A stretch of 64,000 nt of DNA from Rhinopithecus roxellana (lineage: Eukaryota; Chordata; Mammalia; Primates; Cercopithecidae), in the NCBI RefSeq assembly GCF_007565055.1, contig NC_044561.1, forward strand, positions 32,939,483 to 33,003,482, given 5' to 3'. Every line of letters begins with the position of its first letter. Position 1 is the stretch's first letter. A program made the position numbers and the translations under genes. Under the pieces are notes generated by a model. The model did no database searches. It saw only the letters and a list, made by a program, of their open reading frames with translations, and was not told where the DNA came from. Below, one piece after another: positions 45,161-56,690 of the stretch.

Positions 45161-45555
45161 CTCCCTAACTGGGTACTTCATGGAACACCAGTGTCTGAGT
45201 GATTTCCAGGGACAAAGATTAAAAAAAAAGCTACCCCAGGTTAGTCAGGAAAGTATGCTATGCACTTCATAGTAGAGAGAAATAAAATCTGTGTAAATAC
45301 TCTACTTAAAATGATTTATGTGCCTTTCAACTCTAAAATCAAACTGTAAGTTATAGTTACAGTAAAAAACTATAAATTTTGCAGATTACATGTAATGATG
45401 ATGCTGTAAAGTATAAGAATTAGCAGAGGACATAGTACCAAAAAGAGGAGATGAGCATAATGCACTACTAATTTATTTTTCTATTGGTTCTTCTAGAGTA
45501 GGATTCTCACTATCTCTTCGGTGAGTAGTGAGTGGACTATATTACATTATCATTG

Positions 45556-45599
45556 TTGTTTTCATATTAGATGTACCTTGTTTTCATATTAGATGTATG
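45556..45599 (+). repeat. 22-bp tandem duplication
   Basis: TTGTTTTCATATTAGATGTA occurs twice with a period of 22 bp; 20 of 22 bases are identical. A simple slippage-type duplication. Confidence 0.9.
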
Positions 45600-46210
45600 T
45601 AAGAATTGTATATTGAAATATGTTTAGTTTTATCATATAGAGAAGAGTATTTACATACATTTTTTATCTTTATTATAGCTTCATTTCAAACCCCTTATAT
45701 ACACATATACGTGAACTATGTGACTCAATCAATACTTGCAACCAAGAACATATATGTTCAAATCAGGAAAACTTCAGGTAAGTAATGTGCCTTTTAGAAA
45801 ATATTTACATTTAAAGAATCTTATTTCCCACTGGATAGACTATATTTCAACGATGCTGTATGTGCATAATTACCAGGCATTGTGTTCCCGTTTCCTCAGA
45901 TCGCCTATGTTTATTCTCTACTCATTCAACTCATGAAACACCATCCAACTCATCAACTCATCCAACTCATGAAACATTGTCCCCACTCATGTGTAAAAAG
46001 CCTCCCCTGTCTTTCTAAGTTTGTTCAGTGTGTTCGTTTTCTCCTGACCAGTATTCATATCAGGTTCATGTATTTTGAACTTATTCTCCCTTTCTAAATA
46101 CTATCTTGAAATATTTTTCTCCCCAAAGTGCCTTAAACACATTGGTGATGAATGAGGCCAAGTTTTACTGAAAATCTGGGTGACAAAGGTAGGTTATGTA
46201 AAAGAAAGGT

Positions 46211-46574
46211 TGATATGGTTTGGATTTATGTCCCTGCCCAAATTCTTCCCCCATGTGGAACTGGAGGAGGGGTCTGGTGGGAGGTGGTGATTATGGGTGG
46301 ATTTCCCCCTTGCTGTTCTCATGATAGCGAGTGAGTTCTTACAAGATCTGGTGGTTTAAAAGTGTGTGGCACATCCTCCCTCACTTTCTCCTGCCACCAT
46401 GTGAAGAAGGTCCTTGCTTCCCTTCGCCTTCCTTCACGATTGTAAGTTTCCTAAGGCGTCCCAGACATGCTTCCTGTTAAGATTGCAGAACTTTGAGTCA
46501 ATTAAACCTATTTTCTTCATAAATCACCCAGCTTCAGGTAGTTCTTCAGAGCAGTGTGAAAACGAACTAATACA
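46211..46574 (+). mobile_element. MaLR LTR (MST type), sense
   Basis: TGATATGGTTTGGATTTATG start, then CTCATGATAGCGAGTGAG, ACAAGATCTGGTGGTTTAAA, TTCACGATTGTAAGTTTCC and GTGAAAACGAACTAATACA at the end. A solo LTR without a convincing 5-bp target duplication (AAGGT versus AAGAC). Confidence 0.92.
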
Positions 46575-47940
46575 AAGACCAATAAAACAAAATAAAACAG
46601 ATTGCTACTTAAAATTGAATAGACAGTGTACCAGTCCTAAGTATCTTCCATTCCTTACCACTGAATATTTTCTATAGTCTCTATTCAGCCCCTGTTCCCC
46701 CAACCCTCCTTCCATGAGCTGCAGGATATCCACATTCATATAGGCCTCCATTCCCTCTCTTATCTATCAGCTTCTAACCCTTAAATTCTGTTGTTTGATT
46801 TTCTTTAAAATAAAGTTCCTACTTTGCTTTTGTGTATCATAACAAAAAAACCAACAAAGTCATAAAGGCATTTTGTTAACCATTAGTTTAACCACTCATG
46901 ATTTCTATCCTTTAGCAATAGAAAGAACAAGATGAGTTTTTGGAATAACAGAATTCAACTATGTTGTTCACAATATAATGCAGGACTTTTTCTTCCCAGT
47001 AAGTATGATTTGAAGCAGAAAACAATACAGATTCCTTCTCTTTACCTCTATCCCCTGAAGTTTTCCACCCTGACCACAGAAACTCTTCTAAGTTGGTTTG
47101 TGTGTTCATTTTTATTTTTCTTTCACGTTCACAAACCTGTGTGTGGGAAACTATTATAGAAATCTAACAATTAATAGATTTCCTCAATAGCTGATGAATG
47201 TATTATATTTTGATATTTTCCTCTTGATCAGTTATCGATAAGAACCCTACTGCTAAGCCATAATTGGTTTAAAAATAGTCCATAATTCCAACCTTATGAA
47301 TTAGGTTTAATAACAAACCATATTCAGAACGACCCTATTTTACCTTTCTGTTAAAGTATATACAAATGTAAAATATTTATAAATATGTAAATAAACTTTT
47401 AAATCTGATAAAGTAGTACTTATGTACCTATTCCTTTATCAATTAAATAGAACATATTCAGTATCAATATGCTTCAAAGTAAATTTGCATTTTATTTAAA
47501 GAATTGGATCAATTATAGCATGCAGGTGAGGTATTCGGGAAATTAAAAAAACATGAATAAGAGTAAGATGGATTTGAGATACAAAAGGATATAATTGAAG
47601 AGAATAAAGTCAAATGGTGTCATGGGCTTGTAGTATTTAATCAGATACATTTAGGGTGAAAAAAGCTGGGATACTCTAACAGAATAATTTTTGGTTTAAA
47701 TAAAAATTTACCAATAAAAAAACAGCTTAAACAATATAGATATGCCTAGTTCACACAAATAAGAGTCCAGGTACTGCTAGGCCACTGGCCCCATCTCTAA
47801 AATTCTTTTCACTACATTTTTCAATAAAGCAGCTTCATTCTCAGGCTGGTAACAGTTGCAGGCCTATATATAATAATACTGTGCAATTGCAGTGTGCAGA
47901 AGAGAAAACTTACTTCCTTGTCACTCTCTTAAAAAAGAAA
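46575..47940. other. Unannotated stretch
   Basis: No gene or named repeat recognised. Confidence 0.5.
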
Positions 47941-47945
47941 TAGCA

Positions 47946-48275
47946 GGCTGGGTGTGGTGGCTCATACCTGTAATCCCAGCACCTTGTGAGGCCAAGGCGG
48001 GCAAATCATGAAGTTAAGAGATCAAGACCATCCTAGTCAACATGGTGAAACCCCGTCTCTACTAAAAATACAAAAATTAGCCAGGCGTGGTGGTGAGCGC
48101 CTGTAGTCACACCTACTTGGGAGGCTGAGGCAAGAGAATTTATTGAACTCGGGAGGCGGAGGTTGCAGTGAACTGAGATCACACCACTGCACTCCAGCCT
48201 GGTGACAGAGCGAGACCCTGTCTCAAAAAAAAAAAAAAAAAAAAAAAAAGAAAAAAAGAAAAAGAAAAAAGAAAA
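47946..48275 (+). mobile_element. AluS-type element with long interrupted A tail, sense
   Basis: Starts GGCTGGGTGTGGTGGCTC, has both arms, and ends in an A25-class run followed by A-rich units with single G residues (to about 48275). Similar AAAAAAGAAA on both sides may be the target duplication. Confidence 0.92.
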
Positions 48276-49766
48276 TGAGAGATAAGCCCCTGAGACTACA
48301 AAATCCCTAAACACTCATTCCTCACACGTCTCTGGCTGGACAGAGCCACATATCTATCCTTCCTGAATCGACTCCTGTGACTTGGAGAATGTTATGTGTT
48401 GAATTAGTCACTGGCATGAGGCATGACATTACCTTAAGATAAATCAAAGCATACAAATAAAGCTGGCAGGAGCTAGATTTCCCTACAGTGCATGAATTTT
48501 CCAGAGATATAATTACAGCTGATTTCTAAACTCCATCTTATACACCAACTTTTCATCTAGCATGCCTTCCAAGACGTGCTTATTTTTGTATGTGGAATAA
48601 GCATATTGCTATGTTTCGTAACTCTGCTTGCTGGTAAATATAAATGTATTTTTTCCAAGAAATATAAAGACCCAATAAAAGTAGTGTGTGCACACCTGTG
48701 CTTGTGTGTGCCTATTCACACAACTAACATGCTAATCAATTTCAATTGTGGTATCTCATTTATTTTTTATTTAATTTCATTTGAGGTAGGTACTATTATT
48801 CACTGATGTACACAGGTATCAAACTTACTGTATAGACAGAGATATAAATATTGACATGGATGTGACTATCTGTAACTGTCTAGATTAAATCCTTTTTATC
48901 TAATAATTTCTTTTTCAAAGCAACCTGAGTCGTGGAAAGTAACTTGTTTCTAATTTATTGTACTTATCTTGCTCTGGCAAAACTTTCTGGATGCTGCTGA
49001 ATTTAGAAGCTCTGCTGAATCTAAAATCTTTCTTTAGAACCTTAAGATGCTATTTGGCCTGATTTTATTTCATGTTAGTTCCATCACTATCTAAACAGCC
49101 TGTGTGTGATGAGAGTTTGGTTACTGGGACAGCCGTGACTCACTGTGTCTAGCTGTTGGCCAGAGCATTATGGAAACTTCTGAGTCTGAATCTGGTGACA
49201 TCCCATATGTTGTTGACCAGATTTCCTGTGGTCTAGACAGTGGCCTGAGAGAGGATAATTTTTGTTAATATCTATTCCCTGAGCCATAATATGTAAATAT
49301 TGCTTATTTAGGTATTTTCAAAATTGTCTCCAAACTCTTCAATGTTTTTTTGTACAAGCTATCATCTTAAGTTACAACAGTGAATATTTAGTGTGTGTGT
49401 TTATTGTCTAGTCAGGCATATTTTGGAAATAATTTCATGAACTAAAATAATTGTCACTTTATAATCTTTAGGTTTAATGTTCATATAATTATGTATGAAA
49501 AATTTATAATATGGTAAAATCTGCTAATATTCATTCTGGGGAATTTTATTTGAAATACTGTGTTGTTTAATGACAACTACCTGTCTATCATCTATCTAAT
49601 CAAGTTGTTTTACTACCAGAAAACCTAAGACACAAAACCAAATATGGATTTAAAATCATCATATGAGACCTGAATTATTTACTTCATAGAATATAACTTA
49701 TTTTAAATTTCTCTTTAACAAATAATTTGCTGTAATTTCATTTAAGTAATTCCTTTTCGGAAACAT

Positions 49767-49818
49767 CTTTGTTTCCTAAACCATAGTACATACTTTGTTG
49801 CCTAAACCATAGTACATT
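49767..49818 (+). repeat. 26-bp tandem duplication
   Basis: CTTTGTT-CCTAAACCATAGTACAT occurs twice with a 26-bp period and two differences. Confidence 0.9.
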
Positions 49819-49901
49819 CCAATGCCATTAATGTTTCCGGGGGGAAAATAAACTAACAAAAAACAAATCAGTTTCTGTTCTGTGGTATTATAAAGTTTAT
49901 A

Positions 49902-49949
49902 TAGGTAGGTAGGTAGCCAGCCAGCTAGCTAGCTAGCTAGCTAGCTAGA
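49902..49949 (+). repeat. Compound tetranucleotide microsatellite
   Basis: Twelve four-base units: (TAGG)3, TAGC, (CAGC)2, (TAGC)5, TAGA. The AGCT register is self-complementary. Likely length-polymorphic. Confidence 0.92.
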
Positions 49950-51669
49950 TAATATATAAGTAGATATATTCAAGTTATTTATGTACTTATTTTTTGACTT
50001 GATTACTGCTAGGTCCTATGAACTATATAATAGGTCTGTTTTTAAAATTGGTAAACTATTATATTCCCCTTAATCATTCTCTACTCTTGAATGACTGTTA
50101 GAAGTTTCTGATTTCCCTGCACTTCTGAGCAAAGGCAGTGGAAATTCCTGTACGCTGTCAGGGAATCCCCTCTCTTATATTTTTTACCTCCTTTTGCCAG
50201 GGCAATCCCCAGAAGAAAATTCTACTTAATTTTTAGGAGCACATTCTTTTCTCCAGGAATTCCTGTCTGTTCTTTGGAGACTGTGTTATTAGAATCATCA
50301 TGGGAGCAGGTGAGTATGCCAGTGAAATATACACCAAGCCAAATCAGATAGCTGTACTCAAGTCAGATGTTGTAAGTACAGCAATGGAGTAATGTAAAAT
50401 GTTGGAAATGGGCCAGAGTTTAAACATACTGGTATTATCAAATGGAGTCTGATATTGTAACTTTAAAATTTAGAATACAAATTTATTGACTTCAAGATAG
50501 TAGAACTGGAACAGATGGGATTGGTTTAATTCAAACACCGGACTTGAGACAATAGAGAATTCTCATAGGCTCCAGGCCATGAAGTTTTATCTTCCTTATA
50601 TTTTAATTTCGGTATATTCCAAGTACTTATACAATCTGACTAGAAAAAAATCTTGATTGACTTAATCCACATAATCACTCTATTTCTATTGTTATTATTT
50701 CTGGAACTAAAGAACAATAAAAAGCATTTCTTTATTTCCTGCTCAGAATTGCATTATTTTGCCATTGTGTCATTGATTTCCAGATCAGAATGTTTTCTAC
50801 CAAAGGCTTTGTGTTGCAGCATATACCTACTAATATTTTTATCCTTCCATGATCACTGCATAGTATTATTTTCTTTACCTGGGGATACATTGTGATTATT
50901 ATAATATTTAAGATCAAAGGAATTGGCTCTTATTTCATGAGGTAAAGTGTCTGAGATTAGTAGTTTTATTTTTTCCTATTTTTGTGAAACAACCTGGCAT
51001 CTGCAATTCCCAATATCCTGTGGCAATTAGTCATTGCTGCTTTTATTTCCCAGAAGACACATTTCAAGCTTCAGCAAGTTTTCTCTTCCACCCATGTCTT
51101 ATATTGTTAAGCTATTGGCAATATTTTTAAAACTGTTTGATCATCTAACTTTTGTCTTCAGCTTCTTGTTTCTGGGAAATTGAATACAGTTTTAAAATAT
51201 CTTCCTTTGCCACTTTGAAATAATGACATCTTATTGATAATGTGCCAATGCTGATGATTACAATGCTACTCATCAGTAGATATTTGTAAGTATGAAATAC
51301 TTAAAATTATATTTCAAAATTGGTCACATTAAAATATAATCATTGGAAATTGCATATAGCAGAAATAACTGAATAACTTTACATTAAATGCAATTATTCT
51401 GATAGGTCTTTTCTTTTACATTGTCCTTGATTCTCTCACCATTGTATGCTGGGTGCGAGGAGAGGAAGACACCTTGTTTCTTTTGTGCATCAAGAGCAAT
51501 TATACCTGGGAAGTGTTATTGACACCTGGACTTGATTGAGATTGAGATTTTGAACCTTGAGTCTGAACCTGATGATACTGGAATGAAACAAAAACTTTAG
51601 GTGGGAGTAGTCTTGGAAATAAGTGAATTTGCATGTGGAGGAAATGCAAATCATTTGTGAACAGAAGGC

Positions 51670-52615
51670 CAACTCTGGTGATTTTAAAACATGGCCACAA
51701 AGTCTTTGATAATCTTCCAGCAAGAGGTAGGCAAGTATCCTTCGCCCTTGAATTGACTGTCATAACCAATAAAATATAGCAGAAGATACTATTTGACTTC
51801 CTAAGCTATGTCATAAAATGCTGTGAAACTTCTGCTGTATTCATTCAAACATTTCATTCAGAAGCCTGTTTTAGTCCATTCAAGCTTCTATAACAAAATA
51901 ACATAAACTAGCAGCTTATAAACAATAGAAATATATTCCTCATGATTATAGAGGCTGGAAAGTCCAAAATCAAGATGGCAACAGATTTTGTCTGTTGAGG
52001 GCTTTTTTCTTTATTCATAGATGGTGTCCTGTTGCTCTATCCTTACATGAGGGAAGGGGATGAGAACTCCCTTGAGCCTCTTTCATACAGACACAAATCC
52101 CATTTACGAGGGCTCCTCTTTCATGAGCTAATCAACCTCCCAAAGACCCACATTCTAAACCATCACCTTGAAGGTGAGAATTTCAACATACGAATTATGA
52201 GGGGACACAAACATTCTGATCACAGTAGAGCCTTAAGCTTCCGTATAGAAAGACCAACTATTGTAATGTGACATGCTTCAAGGAGGTTCACATCACATGG
52301 AATTTGTGACAGGAGCCAGGGTAGATCCTCAGTTGACAGCCCCAGTTTAGCCTGGTCTTTGAATCCTCTCAATCCGGCTTTGTCAGACATGTATATGAAA
52401 AAGTCTCCAGATGATTCTAGGTTGCAGTTACTCCTAGCCATTGAAATCTTCCCTGTTAAGTCTCCAGATACCATAAATCACAAACAGCAAGCCATTCCTG
52501 CTGGCACACTGAATTCTTGACCTACATAATCTGGGTACACAGTAAAGTAGTCATTCTTTACACCACTAAGTTTACTTTTATTTGTCATGCAATAGTTGGT
52601 AACTGGGACATGTAC
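51670..52615 (+). mobile_element. Old MLT1-type MaLR LTR, sense, split by another LTR
   Basis: The left part holds AACATGGCCACAAAGTC and CATAACCAATAAAATATAGC. The right part, after 52228, holds CAGCCCCAGTTTAGCCTGG, AAAGTCTCCAGATGATTCTA, TACACCACTAAGTTTACTTT and a GTAACTGGGACA end, which are typical blocks of old MLT1 LTRs. A second, antisense MLT1 LTR occupies 51867-52227. Boundaries are approximate. Confidence 0.65.
51867..52227 (-). mobile_element. MLT1-type LTR (MLT1A/B-like), antisense, nested in an older MLT1
   Basis: TGTTTTAGTCCATTCAAGCT, ATGATTATAGAGGCTGGAAA, CAAATCCCATTTACGAGGGC, TTCAACATACGAATTATG and GGGGACACAAACATTCTG match a reversed MLT1 LTR in order. AAGCC at the left edge and GAGCC at the right edge are a plausible 5-bp target duplication with one mutation. 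Confidence 0.85.
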
Positions 52616-52885
52616 TTAGCATAAAACAACATAATGAATTTCAACATCTATTTACCTATTTCAGCTTTAAAATTATGATTTAAAATTTCAGGTATAAAAT
52701 AATTGAAAAGTTTTAAAAATTCCTGCATATAAATTTACAACATACTGTATATTTCTACATAAACAGGGACATTAAATATTTACTTAATTATGAAAGGATA
52801 GCTGTGTGTTTTGTTTCAGTAACAAGTACTTAATGTTAATCAATGGCTTTATTTGAGTTTCACAGGCTCATTTACTTTGAACACC

Positions 52886-53242
52886 TAATACGGTTTGGCT
52901 CTGTGTCCCCATCCAAATCTCACCTTGAATGGTAATAATCTCCACATGTCAAGGGTGGGGCCAGGTGGAGATAACTGAATCATGGGGGGGTCTCCCCCAT
53001 ACTGTTCTCCCGATAGTGAATAAGTCTCACAAGATGTGATGATTTTATAAATGGGAGTTCACCTACGCGAGCTCTCTTGCCTGCAGCCGTGTAAGACATG
53101 ACTTTGCTTCTCATTTGCCTTCCACAATGATTGTGAGGTCTCCCCAGCCATATGGAACTATAAGTCAATTAAACCTCTTTCCTTTATAAATTACCCAGTC
53201 TTAGGTATGTTCTTAATACCAGGGTGAGAACAGACTAATACA
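52886..53242 (+). mobile_element. MaLR LTR (THE1/MST type), sense
   Basis: AATACGGTTTGGCTCTGTGT, AACTGAATCATGGGGGGG, CACAAGATGTGATGATTTTA, GTCAATTAAACCTCTTTCC and GAGAACAGACTAATACA in order. A solo LTR. Confidence 0.92.
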
Positions 53243-53280
53243 GGATGGAAACAATAGAAGTGTTTTGTAAGGTACTTAGT

Positions 53281-53360
53281 ATTCAATTACTTATTTACAA
53301 AATAATTACTTATTTACAAATAAGTAATTATTCAATTACTTATTCAATTACTTATTTACA
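53281..53360. repeat. Quasi-palindromic and direct repeat cluster
   Basis: A perfect inverted repeat with 15-bp arms (AATAATTACTTATTT at 53301-53315, AAATAAGTAATTATT at 53318-53332) and a 2-base spacer. It is flanked by exact direct copies of ATTCAATTACTTATTTACA at 53281-53299 and 53342-53360. Confidence 0.92.
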
Positions 53361-53560
53361 CAAGCTGAATAAACATGTTGTCCTTTACTCTCCTCATATT
53401 TTTTCTGACTTCCAACCCATATCTCTAACATAAAGGGTAATTACCTAGCATGCTCAATGTAAGTATTTTGAAGTCTTAAATTCCGACTCTAAAACAAAAA
53501 CTAAATAGTACAAATTATTTTGTAAAAGATATATGTCAAAGAACCTCAAGATTCAAGTAT

Positions 53561-53592
53561 ACACACACGCACGCACACACACACACACACAC
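53561..53592 (+). repeat. (AC)n microsatellite
   Basis: Sixteen AC-type dinucleotides with two interrupting GC units near the start. Probably polymorphic. Confidence 0.92.
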
Positions 53593-53994
53593 TAGCTTTT
53601 AAATGATTTTTACATAGTTACACACATATTTGCTTTACCTCTAACTTTCGACTTGAAGATTGTCAAATTTGGAAGAAGTTTTTTCCAAATTATTGAAGAC
53701 AATCCCATATGAAATTAAATATCAATAAACTTTGAATGATATTAACTAGTGATATAAAGTAATGTCATTTGAGTATTTAAATAAACATAATAATTTAAAT
53801 TTACTCAGACATAACTTTTCCTTATTAGTACGACATGGATGTTTTCATTGAGGAAATCTCAAAGCCATGTCACTCTTAGGGGACAAATACGTGAAGGAAG
53901 ACAGATTAATTTTTACCTTTCTTTTGCTTTTGGTAAACAATTCATGGCATCTCTTTCAACATGACGTTCAGATTTGACTTTCTGATTATGTGGT

Positions 53995-54365
53995 TGTATT
54001 AGTTCATTCCCACACCAGAGACTAGGTAATTTATAAAGGAGGGAAGTTTAATTGACTCACAGCTCCACATAGCTGGGGAGGCTGCAGGACACTCACAATT
54101 ATGGCAGAAGGCTAAGGGGAAGCAAGGACCTCCTTCACATGGAAGCAGGAGATAGAATTGTAAGCAGGGGAAATGCGAGACACTGATAAAACCATCAGAT
54201 CTCCTGAGAACTCACTCACTATCATGACAGCATCATGGGGGAAGCTGCCTCAGTGATTTAATCAACGCTCTCCCTCCACATGCAGGGATTACAGGTCCCT
54301 CCCTCAACACATGGTGATTGCAATTCAAGATGAGATTTGAGTGGGGACACACAGCCAAACCATCA
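53995..54365 (-). mobile_element. MaLR LTR (MST type), antisense, with exact target duplication
   Basis: TGTATTAGTTCATTCCCACA at left, then TAATTGACTCACAGCTCCAC, ATTATGGCAGAAGGCTAAGG, CCATCAGATCTCCTGAGAAC and AAACCATCA at right. The exact 5-bp target duplication GTGGT is at 53990-53994 and 54366-54370, so both LTR ends are intact. A solo LTR. Confidence 0.95.
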
Positions 54366-54370
54366 GTGGT

Positions 54371-55970
54371 CAATTTGCATCTTCCAGTATAAGAATTGCT
54401 ATAGGGCTCATGAAAAACACATAACTGTTTTTAGTTAGTGGAGTATGAGTATATTCAAATCCTCCAGTTGGAAATTTGCAAATTTCCTGCAAATGGAAAA
54501 AATGTTATTTATGCACAGAGTAGGAAAGAACTGATATTGCACAATGTTGCTAAGCTTTCTTCAGAATCTGGGTGTTGGCATAACTAAAAAGTCAAATTAT
54601 TTTGGAATAATCAGTTGTAATAACTATTTTAAATATTATAAATTAATTTCCCTTTACCAAAGCCAAATCCATCTTCACAAATATTTGTCTATATCACACA
54701 ATCAGGAAATCTCATTGCCCAAAGTAAATTCATTTAAATGTTTGTTGAAACATTGTGTTTCAAAAACCACGATTGTTTTTCTTCACCTTTTTACCGTTGA
54801 AGACAGTGCTACATTTTTCACTGAAAAAAATACTAAAGAATGTGCTCAACTTCACTCCAAATAAATTGGATAAACACATACATACCTGCCTACTTCCATA
54901 AATATATAAGGTGTTTTCTCCAAAATATACATTATATTAGGGCAACATAAATATGAAGAAACATCACATATTTAAATGACAAATAGAAATAGCATAAAAT
55001 GAAAATAAACCTTAAAGTAAGCATCTTATGCTTTTAAATACAAATTTTCAAAATGTTCATGTTTTTGTAATAAAAACGATATGTTATAGGGAAATAGAAT
55101 AGGCCAGAAAGAAAAAAAAAAAAAATGTAACCTAGTTTTGTTGCATGTTTAACTGCAGAAACCTAGAATAGTTTCCCAATATCTGAATGTCCCTTTCACT
55201 ACAAAATCTTCTCTCAGGGTTGTTGTGTGAATTTATGAAGGACAAGGACATAGCAGAGGGCCACATACAGGTAGCTTCTAAATGAATGTCAGCTTTTTTC
55301 TGTTTTTCTTCTCCCTTAGAGCAGGATCAAGGTATTGATCATCCTTAGATATGCTAATGTCTTGAAAACAGTGACATAAAATACATGGCTGTGCTTTATA
55401 CTGATTTATTATCCAACTTCTATGAAATTTTTTTTTTTAGAATTTTAGTAAGATATTTCAAGTAATCTCATTTATGTTGTAAAACAAACAAGCTTATCAA
55501 TTTATAATATAGGGAATACTTCAGATTTTAGTGCTGAGTTGAATTTATTCTATGAATTAAACTAAATTGATATGAAGATTGTTGTAATTTATAGTAAAAC
55601 TTGTGAAAAAAGTAAATACATATGAAAAAGTCAATAAATAAAGCAGAGGCTTATCTAATTAATTTTAAAAGCCTCCTTCCTTTACCTTCACCCTTAGTCA
55701 TGCATATTAAAAAAATACCAGACTATGCAGACTAACACTATGATTAATCAAGTTCTACATTTGAAAGGGAGCCTTTTAAGTTTCTGTATAAATTATTCTG
55801 CTATTTGTTATCCTAACATTGATAATAATTATACCTTCCTTTTTAAATTTACCAATTTTATGCAATATTTATTAAGTCCTTTTTATATAAGATGAGGAAT
55901 TTAGTATACTTATAATTTCATTACCCTTTCTTCAACTTCCCAAGTTTTAGTAGTTACACAATTATTGTTT
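54371..55970. other. Unannotated AT-rich stretch
   Basis: No gene supported. The 106-codon frame at 54544-54864 is K/L/S/I-rich as expected from AT-rich DNA and has no recognised domain. Confidence 0.5.
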
Positions 55971-55971
55971 T

Positions 55972-56690
55972 AATTCATTTCTTCATTCATTCATTAAAAA
56001 ATATTTAGTGAGGCCGGACACAGTGGCTCACGCCTGTAATCCTATCCCAGCACTTTGGGAGGCCAAGGTGGATGGATCACCTGAGGTCAGGAGTTTGAGA
56101 CCAGCCTGACCAACATGGAGAAACCCTGTCTCTGCTAAAAATACAAAATTAGCCGGGGCGTGGTGGCGCATGCTTGTAATCCCAGCTACTTGGGAGGCTG
56201 ATGCAGGAGAATCGCTTGAACCCAGGAGGTGGAGGTTGCAATGAGCCGAGTTGGTGCCACTGCACTCCAGCATGGGCAACAAGAGCAAAACTTCATCTCA
56301 AAAAATAACAATAATAATAAATAAATAAATAAAATAAAAATTTAGTGAGCACACTATGTGTCAGTCACTAATCTAGCTTCTAGGACTATAACAGGGAACA
56401 GTACAGACTTGGTGCCTACTGACTCGGAGCCTGAATTTCAAGGGAAAAGACAGATAATAAAAATAAACGAATGGAACCACTACACAGCAGCAGCCACATC
56501 TTCTAGCCTTTATAGAGAATATTGATGGTACCATTTTGAGTGATAGTTGAGCAAAATCTCTCTTGAGTTAGTATTTAAACTGAGACCTGAAGTTTGAGAA
56601 GGAAACAGCTAGGCAAAGACCAAGGTCACAGAGCATTCCTGGTAAAGAGAAATCCAACTACATGGCAACATCTCAAAGGTGACAAAAACA
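55972..56690 (-). mobile_element. L2 LINE 3' end, antisense, split by an Alu
   Basis: TTCTTCATTCATTCATT (reversed L2 3' end), then after the Alu ACTATGTGTCAGTCACTAAT, AGGGAACAGTACAGACTTGG, TTAAACTGAGACCTGAAGTT and CACAGAGCATTCCTGG in the order of a reversed L2 3' region. The Alu occupies 56012-56339. Confidence 0.75.
56012..56339 (+). mobile_element. AluS-type element inside L2, sense
   Basis: Full-length Alu, GGCCGGACACAGTGGCTC head, with an A-rich (AAT)n/(AAAT)n tail. The exact target duplication ATTTAGTGA (56003-56011 and 56340-56348) consists of L2 sequence. A CCTAT insertion after TGTAAT is private to this copy. Confidence 0.93.

Larger units (their letters stand above)
48276..51670. 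other. Long unannotated stretch
   Basis: No gene or named interspersed repeat recognised. It contains a 26-bp tandem duplication (49767-49818) and a tetranucleotide microsatellite (49902-49949), both listed separately. Confidence 0.5.

Noticed and set aside
53561..53592. (AC)n tract considered as part of the neighbouring palindromic cluster
   Set aside because: It is about 200 bp away and is an ordinary dinucleotide microsatellite.
54544..54864. 106-codon sense frame
   Set aside because: Composition matches AT-rich noncoding DNA; no motif or conserved context.
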